Shown piece by piece: positions 17,627-26,518 of a stretch of 64,000 bases of DNA. The notes beneath the pieces are model-generated. The model saw only the letters and a program-made list of their open reading frames with translations. It ran no database searches and was not told the origin of the DNA. Numbering within the stretch: position 1 is the stretch's first letter; each line of letters opens with the position of its first letter. The position numbers and the translations under genes were made by a program. This DNA is from Methanolobus sp. (GTDB lineage: Archaea > Halobacteriota > Methanosarcinia > Methanosarcinales > Methanosarcinaceae), in the NCBI RefSeq assembly GCF_016278365.1, contig NZ_JADQBZ010000006.1, positions 114,280-178,279 on the forward strand, in the 5' to 3' direction.

Positions 17627-20600
17627 GTGCATATTAAGGAAATTGAGTTTATAAACTTCAAGTCTTTCGGTAAAAAGGTCAAAATCCCTTTCTACGAAGG
17701 TTTTACCACCATATCCGGACCCAATGGTAGTGGTAAGTCTAACATAATAGATGGTATCCTTTTTGTGCTGGGCCTCTCAAGCTCAAGGACAATGAGGGCT
17801 GAGAAGCTCACAGACCTTATCTATAATGGTGAGAGCTCAAAGAGGCCGGACTTTGCCCAGGTTACTATCAAGTTCGATAACTCGGACCACAAGATGCCGG
17901 TTGCAAGCGATGAAGTATCTATCACACGGAAAATACGTGAAACTGATAGTGGTTACTACAGCTATTTCTATTTTAACGGCAAAGCCGTAAGTCTCACTGA
18001 TGTGCACACACATCTGGCAAAAGCGGGAGTCACCCCTGAAGGCTATAATGTCGTGATGCAGGGTGACGTTACCCGTATTATCAACATGACCCCTGTTGAA
18101 AGGCGCAAGATCATCGATGAGATCGCAGGAGTTGCAGAATTCGACAGTAAGAAAGATAGGGCACTGAATGAACTTGAGATAGTGCGCGAAAGGGTCGAGC
18201 GTGTTGACATCATCATAGGAGAAGTTGGCCAGCAGCTTGAGAAACTCAAAGAGGAACGTGATCAGGCTCTTAAGTACCAGTCTCTTAAGGCTGAGAAGAT
18301 GAAGTTCGAGGGTTTTGTGTTACTTGCCAAGCTTAAGGATGCAAAGACGGAACTTGGTTCAGTGGCTGATGATATTGGAGCGAAGAAAGATGTGCTTGAA
18401 AAGATGGCAACTTCGCTTGCAGAAAGGCAAAGCAGGGTGGAAAAACTTGAAAGGGCTTTAGAGGAGTTGACATCCTCCATACAGAAGACCGGAGAGGATG
18501 AGCAGATCCAGATAAAGAAGGACATTGAAGGAATAAGGGGTGAAATGTCCCGCTGCAGGGACAGCATCGAGCTTGCGGATAATGAGGTCGAGGATATCGA
18601 GGCCCGGCGAAGGAAAACCTTTGTCGAGATCGATGAGATTAAAGGCAAGCTTGAGGTGCTTGATTCCAGGGTATCCGAAGAATCCGAGCGTAAGGAGAGT
18701 ATCCTGGCAGAGATGTCGGATCGCAGGACACAGCGGATGATACTGCAGAGCAAGATTGCTGATGTGGATGCCAAGTTCGCGCAGACCAGGGATGAGATAT
18801 CCGGGCTCAGGTCTCAGCTGGAAATAGCAAAGAATGAGAAGAACGAGTTGATGCGCAATGAGGATCGCCTCCTTGATTCTCTCCGAAGGAAATCCGCTGA
18901 AGTGCGAGACATCGAAAGCGAGATAGCAGATGCTAAGTCCAAGTCCCAGTCCTCTGAGAGTGACACCCTTTCAGTAAAATATGATATTGAGAAACTGAAT
19001 GAGAAAATAGACTCTCTCACTAAGGATATTGATGACCTGGAACGTAACCGCTCCCAGATCCAGAGCGTCATAAAGGATCTTGAGACTGAATTGCGCAATT
19101 ATGAGAAGGATTATGCCCGAATTGAAGTGCGTGTAAGGGGTGCCGAGGACCACAGCAATTATTCCCGGGCTGTCGAGATGGTGATGAATGAGAAGAAGCA
19201 CCATGGACTTCCTGGGATATATGGTACGATTGCAGAACTTGGGAGTGTGGACCATAAATATTCCACTGCTCTTGAGATAGCGGCAGGCGGGAAGATGCAG
19301 TCCGTAGTTGTAGAGAATGACGAGGATGCGGCGAGAGCCATTGATTATCTCAAGCAGCGACAGGGCGGCAGGGCAACATTCTTGCCATTGAACAAAATGG
19401 AGCCGCGCAGACCTTATAAGGACCTCTCTGACAGGCAGGGAGTTGTCGGGTATGCTATAGATCTCATTGATTTTGATTCGAGGTTCGAATCAGCTTTCTG
19501 GTATGTTTTCAGGGACACTCTTATAGTTGACACTATGACCAACGCTCGCCGCCTTATGGGTGGCCTGAGGATGGTGACCCTTGAAGGTGATGTAGTTGAG
19601 AAGAGCGGTGCGATGGTGGGAGGCTCAAAGCAGCAGCGTTCGGGTCTCTCCTTTGCGGCTTCGGAAAAGGATAAACTGGTCAAGCTTGCTGAGAAGATTA
19701 CAGAGTTTGATTCAAGACGCAGTACTTCTATCAAGAAGCTCGACCAGATAGAAGGTCATATAGCCCAGGTAAACCGCGAGATCCATGAGTATGACAAGGA
19801 AATATCAAAGAAGGAGATGCACCTTGAGGAGATTGCCGGAAGGGGGGAACGTCTTATCCAGCTTATCGAGTCAAAGAATGCCGAACTTGCAGAGATTGAA
19901 GAATCCCGAGGGCAGCTCAGGGATGAGATGGAAAGCGTTGTTTCCCGCAAGGAAGAAAGAAGCTTGTTTGTTGAATCCCTTGAAAAGGATATTTCCGTGC
20001 TTGATGAAAAACTTGCAGGCTCCCAGATCCCTGAACTCAACCGGCAGGCTGAGCAGCTGGATGAGGAGATCAGGCACCTTGACAACAGGGTTCGTGACAT
20101 TGAGTCAGATATAAATGCCCTGAAGCTTGACAGGGACTACTCCAGCTCAAAGATGGAGGAGAACAGAGAGCTCATCAGGACCATGGAGGAGAAGAAATCC
20201 TCTCACAAGCAGCGTGTAAAAGAGCTTAAAGAGCAGATCGAAGAGCTTGAAGAATCTCTCAGGGAGAAAAAACTCCGTGAAGAAGAACTTGCCGGGCAGT
20301 TGAAAGAAATGCAGCAACAGCGTGCTGCTCTTCACGAAGAGCATGTCGCTGCCAGGAAACAGTTCGATGCAATGCGGTCAAAGCATGAAGAAGCCCAGCG
20401 GCACAAGATGGCACTTGATGCCACCAAAGTGGCTCTGGAAGAGCAGGTAGACGAGCTGACAGAGGAACTCCAGAGACGTGGCATCGATGATAGTGCCGAA
20501 GTTCCCAATTATGAGACCGTGCGTACAAGGATCGCCTCAATCGAAAAAGCTATGGAGAGGCTTGAGCCTGTCAACATGCGGGCTATTGACGAGTACGATG

Positions 20601-21151
20601 AAGTAGAACTGAGGATCAATGAACTTATCACAAGGCGGGACACTCTTTCACGAGAAAGGGAGCAGATACTTGAAAGGATCCAGCAGTACGAGGAGTTTAA
20701 AAAAGAGACATTCATGGCAACTTTCCATGGAATAAACGGGGCCTTCCGGGAAATATTCAATGAACTTTCCGATGGAACTGGCGAATTGCTCCTTGATAAT
20801 TTCGAAGATCCATTCTCAGGCGGGCTCACTCTAAGGGCACAGCCAAGGGAGAAAACCCTGCAGCGCCTGGAAGCGATGTCCGGAGGGGAAAAAAGTCTTA
20901 CAGCCCTGGCATTTATATTTGCTATCCAGCAGTACCGTCCTGCTCCTTTCTATGCATTTGACGAGATTGATATGTTCCTTGACGGTTCCAATGCAGGAAG
21001 GGTTGCCCAGCGTGTGAAAACAGCTGTAAGGGACGCTCAGTTCATCGTAGTCTCCCTGAGAAAACCCATGATAGAGGCTGCTGAAAGAACTATAGGGGTA
21101 GCCATGCAGGAAAACAATATTACAAGCATTACAGGTGTGAAGTTGCGATGA
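17627..21151 (+). CDS. smc: Chromosome segregation protein SMC
   Basis: A 1174-residue SMC ATPase that organises and segregates the chromosome as a homodimer with ScpA/ScpB. Walker A is GPNGSGKSN (residues 33-41), with the Q-loop in VMQGDVTRII. Coiled coils lie at about 170-495 and 675-1000, and the hinge at about 510-660 includes GIYGTIAELG and the Gly-rich GGLRMVTLEGDVVEKSGAMVGG region (nt 19559-19624). The C-terminal lobe has the signature MSGGEKSLTALAF and Walker B PFYAFDEIDMFLD. The start is GTG, chosen because AAGGGG sits seven bases upstream and IKEIEFINFKSFGKK is the usual N-terminus. The stop overlaps scpA. Confidence 0.96.
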   Translation: MHIKEIEFINFKSFGKKVKIPFYEGFTTISGPNGSGKSNIIDGILFVLGLSSSRTMRAEKLTDLIYNGESSKRPDFAQVTIKFDNSDHKMPVASDEVSITRKIRETDSGYYSYFYFNGKAVSLTDVHTHLAKAGVTPEGYNVVMQGDVTRIINMTPVERRKIIDEIAGVAEFDSKKDRALNELEIVRERVERVDIIIGEVGQQLEKLKEERDQALKYQSLKAEKMKFEGFVLLAKLKDAKTELGSVADDIGAKKDVLEKMATSLAERQSRVEKLERALEELTSSIQKTGEDEQIQIKKDIEGIRGEMSRCRDSIELADNEVEDIEARRRKTFVEIDEIKGKLEVLDSRVSEESERKESILAEMSDRRTQRMILQSKIADVDAKFAQTRDEISGLRSQLEIAKNEKNELMRNEDRLLDSLRRKSAEVRDIESEIADAKSKSQSSESDTLSVKYDIEKLNEKIDSLTKDIDDLERNRSQIQSVIKDLETELRNYEKDYARIEVRVRGAEDHSNYSRAVEMVMNEKKHHGLPGIYGTIAELGSVDHKYSTALEIAAGGKMQSVVVENDEDAARAIDYLKQRQGGRATFLPLNKMEPRRPYKDLSDRQGVVGYAIDLIDFDSRFESAFWYVFRDTLIVDTMTNARRLMGGLRMVTLEGDVVEKSGAMVGGSKQQRSGLSFAASEKDKLVKLAEKITEFDSRRSTSIKKLDQIEGHIAQVNREIHEYDKEISKKEMHLEEIAGRGERLIQLIESKNAELAEIEESRGQLRDEMESVVSRKEERSLFVESLEKDISVLDEKLAGSQIPELNRQAEQLDEEIRHLDNRVRDIESDINALKLDRDYSSSKMEENRELIRTMEEKKSSHKQRVKELKEQIEELEESLREKKLREEELAGQLKEMQQQRAALHEEHVAARKQFDAMRSKHEEAQRHKMALDATKVALEEQVDELTEELQRRGIDDSAEVPNYETVRTRIASIEKAMERLEPVNMRAIDEYDEVELRINELITRRDTLSREREQILERIQQYEEFKKETFMATFHGINGAFREIFNELSDGTGELLLDNFEDPFSGGLTLRAQPREKTLQRLEAMSGGEKSLTALAFIFAIQQYRPAPFYAFDEIDMFLDGSNAGRVAQRVKTAVRDAQFIVVSLRKPMIEAAERTIGVAMQENNITSITGVKLR

Positions 21152-21981
21152 ACGAGCTCATCGAGGATATGGATATCGGATTGGCGGTGGAGGCCATCCC
21201 TTCGATAGAGTCTCCGTTGCATGGATTCATAGACCCACAATTCATGGAAACACTCAGGGCACTGGGTGTTGATATTTCCCGGATAGAGTTTTCAGAGGAT
21301 GTACTCAGTGAGCCGGTTGAGATACTGCTCAATCTTGCAAAGGACGGGGACATCAATCCCTGGGATATTGATATCGTAAGTGTTACTGATATCTTCCTTG
21401 ATCGTATAGAGCACATGCAAATGATGGACCTGCGCATATCAGGCAGGACCCTGCTGTATGCTTCCATCCTCCTGAGAATGAAATCCACAGGCATCGTCCA
21501 GGAAGAAGAGGAAGATGCTGACTTTGATGCTTTTGAAGATGACCTGGACTTCTATGATGTAGAGGAGTATCCAATGCCAAAGCTCCCCATCCGCCGCCAG
21601 GCCACGCGTCCTGTCACCCTGCATGAACTTATACTTGAGCTGCAGAAAGCAGAGAAAGTAGAAACACGCAGGAAGGATCGCAATGTCCGTCGCAGGCTGG
21701 AGGAAAGGTCTGCTGTCACTACTGATGAAGTGCTGGGCATTGCCCATGAAGAAGATATTCTGGGGCGTGTCAAAAGCCTTGGAGAGAAGCTCAGACACGA
21801 TCTCCAGCAGCAGGAATTCATAAAGTTCTCAGATCTTCTGGGCGAGGACAGGTCCGAGAATATAATGACATATGTATCCCTGCTTTTCCTGGCAACTGAA
21901 AAGAAGATATGGCTGGCCCAGAAAGAGCTTTTTGGCGAGCTTTATGTGTATCCGTTTGATGGTGCCTTTAAGGCGGTCTGA
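21148..21981 (+). CDS. scpA: Segregation and condensation protein A (kleisin)
   Basis: A 277-residue kleisin subunit that bridges the SMC heads. The first 40 residues are an archaeal-type lead-in; then come the conserved VEILLNLAKDGDINPWDIDIVSVTDIFL block and the ScpA core ISGRTLLYASILLRMKS. An acidic linker follows (EEEEDADFDAFEDD), then the C-terminal winged helix (FSDLLGEDRSENIMTYVSLLFLATEKKIWLAQ). The ATG overlaps the smc stop by four bases, so it is translationally coupled to its partner. Confidence 0.92.
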   Translation: MNELIEDMDIGLAVEAIPSIESPLHGFIDPQFMETLRALGVDISRIEFSEDVLSEPVEILLNLAKDGDINPWDIDIVSVTDIFLDRIEHMQMMDLRISGRTLLYASILLRMKSTGIVQEEEEDADFDAFEDDLDFYDVEEYPMPKLPIRRQATRPVTLHELILELQKAEKVETRRKDRNVRRRLEERSAVTTDEVLGIAHEEDILGRVKSLGEKLRHDLQQQEFIKFSDLLGEDRSENIMTYVSLLFLATEKKIWLAQKELFGELYVYPFDGAFKAV

Positions 21982-21999
21982 AGAGGTGCACGACAAAAC

Positions 22000-23103
22000 A
22001 TGAATGACAGGGAAGCAATTGAAGCGGCTTTTTTTGCCGCGGGTTCAGCAATCGATGCACTGACACTGGCAAGGCTGCTCAACAAGCCAAAAAAACAGGT
22101 TATCACTGTTGTCAGGGGCCTTATTGCTGATTACGCGGGACGTGAGAGCGGCATTGAGATACTTGATCTGGGAGAACGGTATGTGATGCAGGTCAAGCCA
22201 GCTTATGCAGATATCGTACGTCCGTTCGCTCCCAAAGAACTGAGCGCTCCTATGTTGCGAACCCTTTCGATGATCGCATATCATCAACCGCTGGTACAAT
22301 CGGACCTGATCGACCAGCGGGGTAACTCTGCTTATGATCATATCCGTGAGCTTAAGGAAAGGGGGCTTGTTGAGGCCGTCCCTCATGGCAGGACCAAGCT
22401 TCTCCGTACCACTCCTCTTTTTGCTGATTATTTTGGGCTGGAGTCCAATGACCCTGAGGTTATCAAACAGAAGATAGTCGAACTTTCCAGGCAGCAGAGC
22501 GGGCAGAGTGGCCTTAATAAATGGCTTGGACGCAGATTTGTGGGAGTGACACCGATGTATGAATCCCTTATGGGAATGTGCGGCATCCGGGACTACAGGG
22601 TCATCAACGCATATGATCCGACGGAGGAAGAACTGGAAGATCTTGCTGATATCTATAAGCTTGTAATCTCCAGAGGATACAGGGAGCGCGTCAGCAAGTA
22701 CTATGACGGTGAGATTATCGAAGTCGGATCTACAACATTTGGCGACCTTATCGAAGCTATGAAGGCACTGGAGAACATTTCCGACCCCGAGAAGGTGAAA
22801 GAGAGCACCGAGCTTATTGAGGATCTGGAAGAAAGATATGTTTCAAAGGCTCTTGTTTTCAGTAAAAAGGTCAAACCGGCAACCGAGATGGTAGCCCGTA
22901 TCGTTAAGGACCTTCGGCTTGGAGTATCTGCAGAAGGCGTGGTTATAGCCCCTGACTATGGTCTTTCGGCCGGGGGCGTGAATGTGAGTGAAGGGGCCGA
23001 CATACTTGTTCCCACCCACAGAAGCCTTGATGGCACTCTTACAGAAAGGGTATGCAGCAAGTATGATGCAATCCTTACAGGGCTTAAAAATATTCAAGGG
23101 TGA
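22000..23103 (+). CDS. scpB: ScpB-like protein with about 200-residue C-terminal extension
   Basis: The N-terminal 165 residues are ScpB: two winged helices that bind ScpA (IEAAFFAAGSAIDALTLARL..., then LRTLSMIAYHQPLVQSDLI, ELKERGLVEAVPHGRTKLLRTT and FADYFGL). Typical bacterial ScpB stops near residue 180-200. Here another 200 residues follow: a block around FVGVTPMYESLMGMCGIRDY, a helical segment (EEELEDLADIYKLVISRGYRE, SDPEKVKESTELIEDLEERY) and a final domain (LGVSAEGVVIAPDYGLS...DAILTGLK). I do not recognise this extension. It starts 18 bases after scpA in the same operon. Confidence 0.85.
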   Translation: MNDREAIEAAFFAAGSAIDALTLARLLNKPKKQVITVVRGLIADYAGRESGIEILDLGERYVMQVKPAYADIVRPFAPKELSAPMLRTLSMIAYHQPLVQSDLIDQRGNSAYDHIRELKERGLVEAVPHGRTKLLRTTPLFADYFGLESNDPEVIKQKIVELSRQQSGQSGLNKWLGRRFVGVTPMYESLMGMCGIRDYRVINAYDPTEEELEDLADIYKLVISRGYRERVSKYYDGEIIEVGSTTFGDLIEAMKALENISDPEKVKESTELIEDLEERYVSKALVFSKKVKPATEMVARIVKDLRLGVSAEGVVIAPDYGLSAGGVNVSEGADILVPTHRSLDGTLTERVCSKYDAILTGLKNIQG

Positions 23104-23200
23104 ATACTTTATATAGGATATTGCCTTGTTGTATCATGGTGGGCCTGGACAAATTCAAAATGCATTTCTTTAAAAAGATATATAAGCAAGAGGGTATAAG

Positions 23201-23208
23201 TTTATATA
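23201..23208 (+). promoter_or_regulatory. tbp core promoter with additional upstream TATA-like boxes
   Basis: TTTATATA lies about 50 bases before the tbp ATG and would give a leader of roughly 25 bases. Further TATA-like elements occur upstream at about 23108-23115 (TTTATATA) and 23178-23186 (ATATATAAG). The multiple TBP-binding-like boxes before the gene for TBP itself suggest autoregulation. Confidence 0.5.
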
Positions 23209-23252
23209 TCCAATCGCTGAATATAACTTCGCTTTAAATACGAGGATATACC

Positions 23253-23804
23253 ATGTCAGATTATAATATCAAGATTGAGAATGTAGTAGCGTCTACAAAG
23301 CTTGCAGAAGAATTCGATCTCACTAAAATAGAGGCCGAGTTCGAGGGTGCAGAGTATAACAAACAAAAGTTTCCCGGTCTCGTTTACAGGGTTACTGATC
23401 CAAAGGCTGCATTCTTGGTGTTCACATCTGGGAAAGTGGTATGCACCGGCGCAAAGAATGTAGCTGATGTCCACACGGTCATAGGCAACATGGCCAAGAA
23501 GCTCAACGGAATAGGTATCAAGACAATCGAGAAACCCGAGATCACCGTGCAGAATATAGTTGCTTCCGCAGATCTGCAGGCCGTCCTGAACCTGAATGCG
23601 ATTGCAATAGGACTTGGTCTTGAGAACATCGAATATGAGCCAGAGCAGTTCCCGGGGCTTGTCTACCGCATTGAAGACCCTAAGGTAGTAGTGCTCATCT
23701 TCAGTTCGGGCAAACTGGTTGTCACCGGTGGCAAATCCCCTGAGAACTGTGAACAGGGTGTTGAAGTTGTAAGGCAGCAGCTGGACAGCATGGGTCTCCT
23801 GTAA
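23253..23804 (+). CDS. tbp: TATA-box-binding protein TBP
   Basis: A 183-residue general transcription factor that binds the TATA box and recruits TFB and RNA polymerase. It is made of the two characteristic direct repeats (about residues 5-92 and 96-183), each with the saddle motifs: IENVVAST / [19 protein letters not shown] / [11 protein letters not shown], and the phosphate-contacting [17 protein letters not shown] / [16 protein letters not shown]. Length is typical. The next gene starts 19 bases downstream, so they are probably cotranscribed. Confidence 0.97.
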   Translation: MSDYNIKIENVVASTKLAEEFDLTKIEAEFEGAEYNKQKFPGLVYRVTDPKAAFLVFTSGKVVCTGAKNVADVHTVIGNMAKKLNGIGIKTIEKPEITVQNIVASADLQAVLNLNAIAIGLGLENIEYEPEQFPGLVYRIEDPKVVVLIFSSGKLVVTGGKSPENCEQGVEVVRQQLDSMGLL

Positions 23805-23823
23805 TCGGATAAGTGTGAGTTAA

Positions 23824-24759
23824 TTGTCTAATGAAGAAGTGTGTGTTCTGATACCCACACTGAACGAAGAAGCTACTATCGGACAGCTGATAAGAGATTT
23901 CAGGTCCGAGGGTTTCGACAATATCCTTGTAATTGATGGCAACAGCACTGATGCTACACGAAGCATAGCGGAGGCTGAGGGTGCCCGTGTAATCATCCAG
24001 AGTGGTAAAGGTAAGGGCCAGGCCATCCAGGAAGCGTTTATTCTTATCGATAGCAAATATGTTGTAATGATAGACGGCGACGGCACATATCTTGCAAGCG
24101 ACGTTCATGCAATCATAAAACCCCTTCTGGAAGGCACTGCTGATCACGTAATGGGCAACCGGTTTGCAGATTATGAAGCAGGAGCTTTTACAAAGCTGAA
24201 TCACTTTGGCAACCGGATGCTTAACAAGCTATTCGGTTTTGCATACGGGGAATGGCTTGATGATATTCTGACCGGTTACCGGGGTTACACTCATAGAGCT
24301 GTAAAGTCTTTTGAACTTAGGGAGGTGGGCTTTGAAATAGAGTCCGAGATGACCATTGACAGTATCAAGAAAGATCACAGGATAAAGGTCGTCCCGATAT
24401 CCTACCTTAAAAGGCATTATAAAGCTGATACTAAGCTCCATCCTGTGAAAGATGGTGCACGAATAGCCAAGACCATCTACAAGATGGCCAGATTGCATAA
24501 TCCTATGTTCTACTTCGGTATCATAGGAGTTGCATTTATGCTGGCTGGTTTTATTACGGGTCTGTTCGTGGTCTTTCAATGGGTGCAGGGTATCACCCGC
24601 ATACCTCTTACAATTCTTACCGCCATTCTTCTTCTTGCAGGTTTCCAGATGTTCTTTTTCGGAATGCTTAGTGATCTTACGGTTTCCCTTCACAGGGAGA
24701 ACCTGCGTATGATCCGCAGATTGTCAGAGGATCTCAGGTATCCGGAAGATAAGAAATAA
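23824..24759 (+). CDS. AglJ-like family 2 glycosyltransferase (dolichol-phosphate sugar transferase type)
   Basis: A 311-residue GT-A glycosyltransferase. The N-terminus VCVLIPTLNEEATIGQLI, the IDGNSTDATRSIA motif and the metal-binding VVMIDGDGTY (DxD) are characteristic of GT2; DDILTGYRGYTHRAV supplies the catalytic-loop region. Two C-terminal membrane helices lie at about residues 233-258 and 265-288. This architecture matches the archaeal AglJ/DPM1-like group that loads the first sugar onto dolichol phosphate for S-layer N-glycosylation; that role is inferred, although the window encodes sequon-rich S-layer and pilin proteins. The start is a TTG preceded by GTGAG; no ATG is available in frame nearby. 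Confidence 0.8.
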   Translation: MSNEEVCVLIPTLNEEATIGQLIRDFRSEGFDNILVIDGNSTDATRSIAEAEGARVIIQSGKGKGQAIQEAFILIDSKYVVMIDGDGTYLASDVHAIIKPLLEGTADHVMGNRFADYEAGAFTKLNHFGNRMLNKLFGFAYGEWLDDILTGYRGYTHRAVKSFELREVGFEIESEMTIDSIKKDHRIKVVPISYLKRHYKADTKLHPVKDGARIAKTIYKMARLHNPMFYFGIIGVAFMLAGFITGLFVVFQWVQGITRIPLTILTAILLLAGFQMFFFGMLSDLTVSLHRENLRMIRRLSEDLRYPEDKK

Positions 24760-25112
24760 TATCAGGCTGAACCTGCATTTTCCCTTTATCTTTTTTTCTT
24801 TTCATGTGCATCTTATTTTCTTTGCTGTTCCATACAGGTTTTGATCAGAGGCTCGTATAAAGGTTTTTTTACCCTCAAGTCAAGACAATTTAACTTAAGA
24901 TAAGTGCAACCTCAGTTTAGTAAAAGTACCTGCCACTGTGTGGGTAGCTTGCCAGATTGCCTTTTCTGTACAATATGGAGTCCCATCTGGTACGCTTTTC
25001 TACCAGGGTGCGCTAAATAAAGTTAAGTTGATTTCCATTAAAGTAAATTTTTTAAAAAGTATTATATAAGATATGATTCTTGTAGGGTACATCAAATACC
25101 GAGGAACAGATC
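24760..25112 (+). other. Spacer and promoter upstream of thiC with overlapping palindromes
   Basis: 353 bases without a gene. A T-rich tract at 24785-24803 may end the tbp/glycosyltransferase transcript. Two mutually exclusive stems lie at 24953-25006: CCAGAT (24953-24958) with ATCTGG (24985-24990), or CTGGTA (24987-24992) with TACCAG (25001-25006). A TATA box TATATAAG (25063-25070) implies transcription from about 25090, so the palindromes are upstream of the likely start and resemble operators more than a riboswitch. Confidence 0.4.
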
Positions 25113-26402
25113 ATGACAATAGTAACAGATGCAAAGAATGGTAAAATTACAGAAGAGATGAAGATCGTAGCCAAGGATGAAGGCAAGGACCCTGAGTTCA
25201 TAAGGCGCGGTATCGCTTCAGGCAGGATCGTCATCCCAATGACTCCCTACAGGGACATCAAGCTCTGTGGTATCGGTGAAGGACTCAGGACCAAGGTCAA
25301 TGCATCCATAGGTGCATCATCAGACATCGTTGATGAAGAAATGGAAATCGCAAAGGCAAAGGCCGCAGAAGAAGCAGGCGCAGACACACTTATGGAACTC
25401 GGTACCGGCGGGGACTTCCTTGGTATCAGGAAGAAAGTATGTGACGCAATTTCCCTTTCTGTAGGTTCAGTACCACTTTACCAGGCATTCATTACCGCAG
25501 CAAAGAGGGACGGTTCCATTATCCACATGACAGAGGACGATCTCTGGTATGCTACCGAGGAACAGGCAAAACTCGGTACTAACTTCATGGCAATCCACAC
25601 CGGTATCAACAACATTGTCCTTGACAGGTTGAAGGCACATGGCAGATTCGGTGGTCTCTGTTCCCGTGGAGGTGCATTCATGAGCACCTGGATGCTCCAC
25701 AACGAGAAGGAAAACCCACTTTTCGAACATTTTGACTATCTCTGTGAGATCCTTAAAGAGCACGAAGTCACCCTTTCAACAGGTAACGGAATGCGTGCAG
25801 GTGCAGTTGCCGATGCAACCGACAGAGCACAGGTGCAGGAGCTCATCATCAACTCCGAATGCGCACAGAAAGCACACGACAAATACGACCTTCAGGTAAT
25901 CGTAGAAGGACCGGGTCACGTACCACTTGACCAGGTAGAGATGAACGTCAAACTCATGAAAGCAATGAGTGATGGAAAACCATTCTACATGCTCGGTCCA
26001 CTCGTATCAGACATCGGTGCAGGCCGCGACCACATCGTAACAGCAATCGGTGCGTCAGCTTCCGCAGCAGCAGGCTGTGACTTCCTCTGTTACGTAACAC
26101 CAGCAGAACACCTTGCACTTCCAAACCTTCAGGATGTAGTTGAGGGTGTCAGGACATCAAAGATCGCTGCTCACGTTGGTGACATGGTCAAGTATCCGGA
26201 AACAGCCCGCAATGTTGACCTCGCAATGGGCAGAGCACGCGCAAATCTTGACTGGGAAGCACAGTACAAACTCGCACTCGACCCTGTACTCGCAAGAAGC
26301 ATCAGAGACAGCAGAGCACCTGGTGACGAAGACGCATGCACAATGTGCGGTGACTTCTGCGCACTCAAGATAGTCAACAAGAGCTACAACCTCTTAAAGT
26401 AA
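25113..26402 (+). CDS. thiC: Phosphomethylpyrimidine synthase ThiC
   Basis: A radical-SAM-type enzyme that rearranges aminoimidazole ribotide to HMP phosphate in thiamine biosynthesis. At 429 residues it is an archaeal-length ThiC (bacterial forms are about 600). Recognisable blocks are LCGIGEGLRTKVNASIGASS, TGGDF, IHTGIN, SRGGAF, EGPGHVPLDQ and MLGPLVSDIGAGRDHI. The 4Fe-4S ligands are C409, C412 and C416 (CTMCGDFC), a CX2CX3C spacing that is one residue tighter than the CX2CX4C of the E. coli enzyme. Codon choice is strongly biased, as in highly expressed genes. Monocistronic, with its own TATA box and terminator. Confidence 0.95.
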   Translation: MTIVTDAKNGKITEEMKIVAKDEGKDPEFIRRGIASGRIVIPMTPYRDIKLCGIGEGLRTKVNASIGASSDIVDEEMEIAKAKAAEEAGADTLMELGTGGDFLGIRKKVCDAISLSVGSVPLYQAFITAAKRDGSIIHMTEDDLWYATEEQAKLGTNFMAIHTGINNIVLDRLKAHGRFGGLCSRGGAFMSTWMLHNEKENPLFEHFDYLCEILKEHEVTLSTGNGMRAGAVADATDRAQVQELIINSECAQKAHDKYDLQVIVEGPGHVPLDQVEMNVKLMKAMSDGKPFYMLGPLVSDIGAGRDHIVTAIGASASAAAGCDFLCYVTPAEHLALPNLQDVVEGVRTSKIAAHVGDMVKYPETARNVDLAMGRARANLDWEAQYKLALDPVLARSIRDSRAPGDEDACTMCGDFCALKIVNKSYNLLK

Positions 26403-26450
26403 TGCCCAGAGGGCATTACTTTGTTTTCTCACTCTTTTTCTTTTTTATTG
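26400..26450 (+). terminator. thiC terminator hairpin overlapping the stop codon
   Basis: TAATGCCC (26400-26407), loop AGA, GGGCATTA (26411-26418): a perfect eight-base-pair stem that includes the TAA stop, followed by T-rich sequence. Confidence 0.7.
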
Positions 26451-26518
26451 ATCTCTCTTTCCGGAGTATTTCTTTGTGTATCATGCAACTTTTATAGTGC
26501 TGCGTAAATCCATCTATT

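Noticed and set aside
24760..25112. TPP riboswitch before thiC
   Set aside because: None of the conserved TPP-box sequences is present and the probable transcription start leaves a leader of only about 25 bases.
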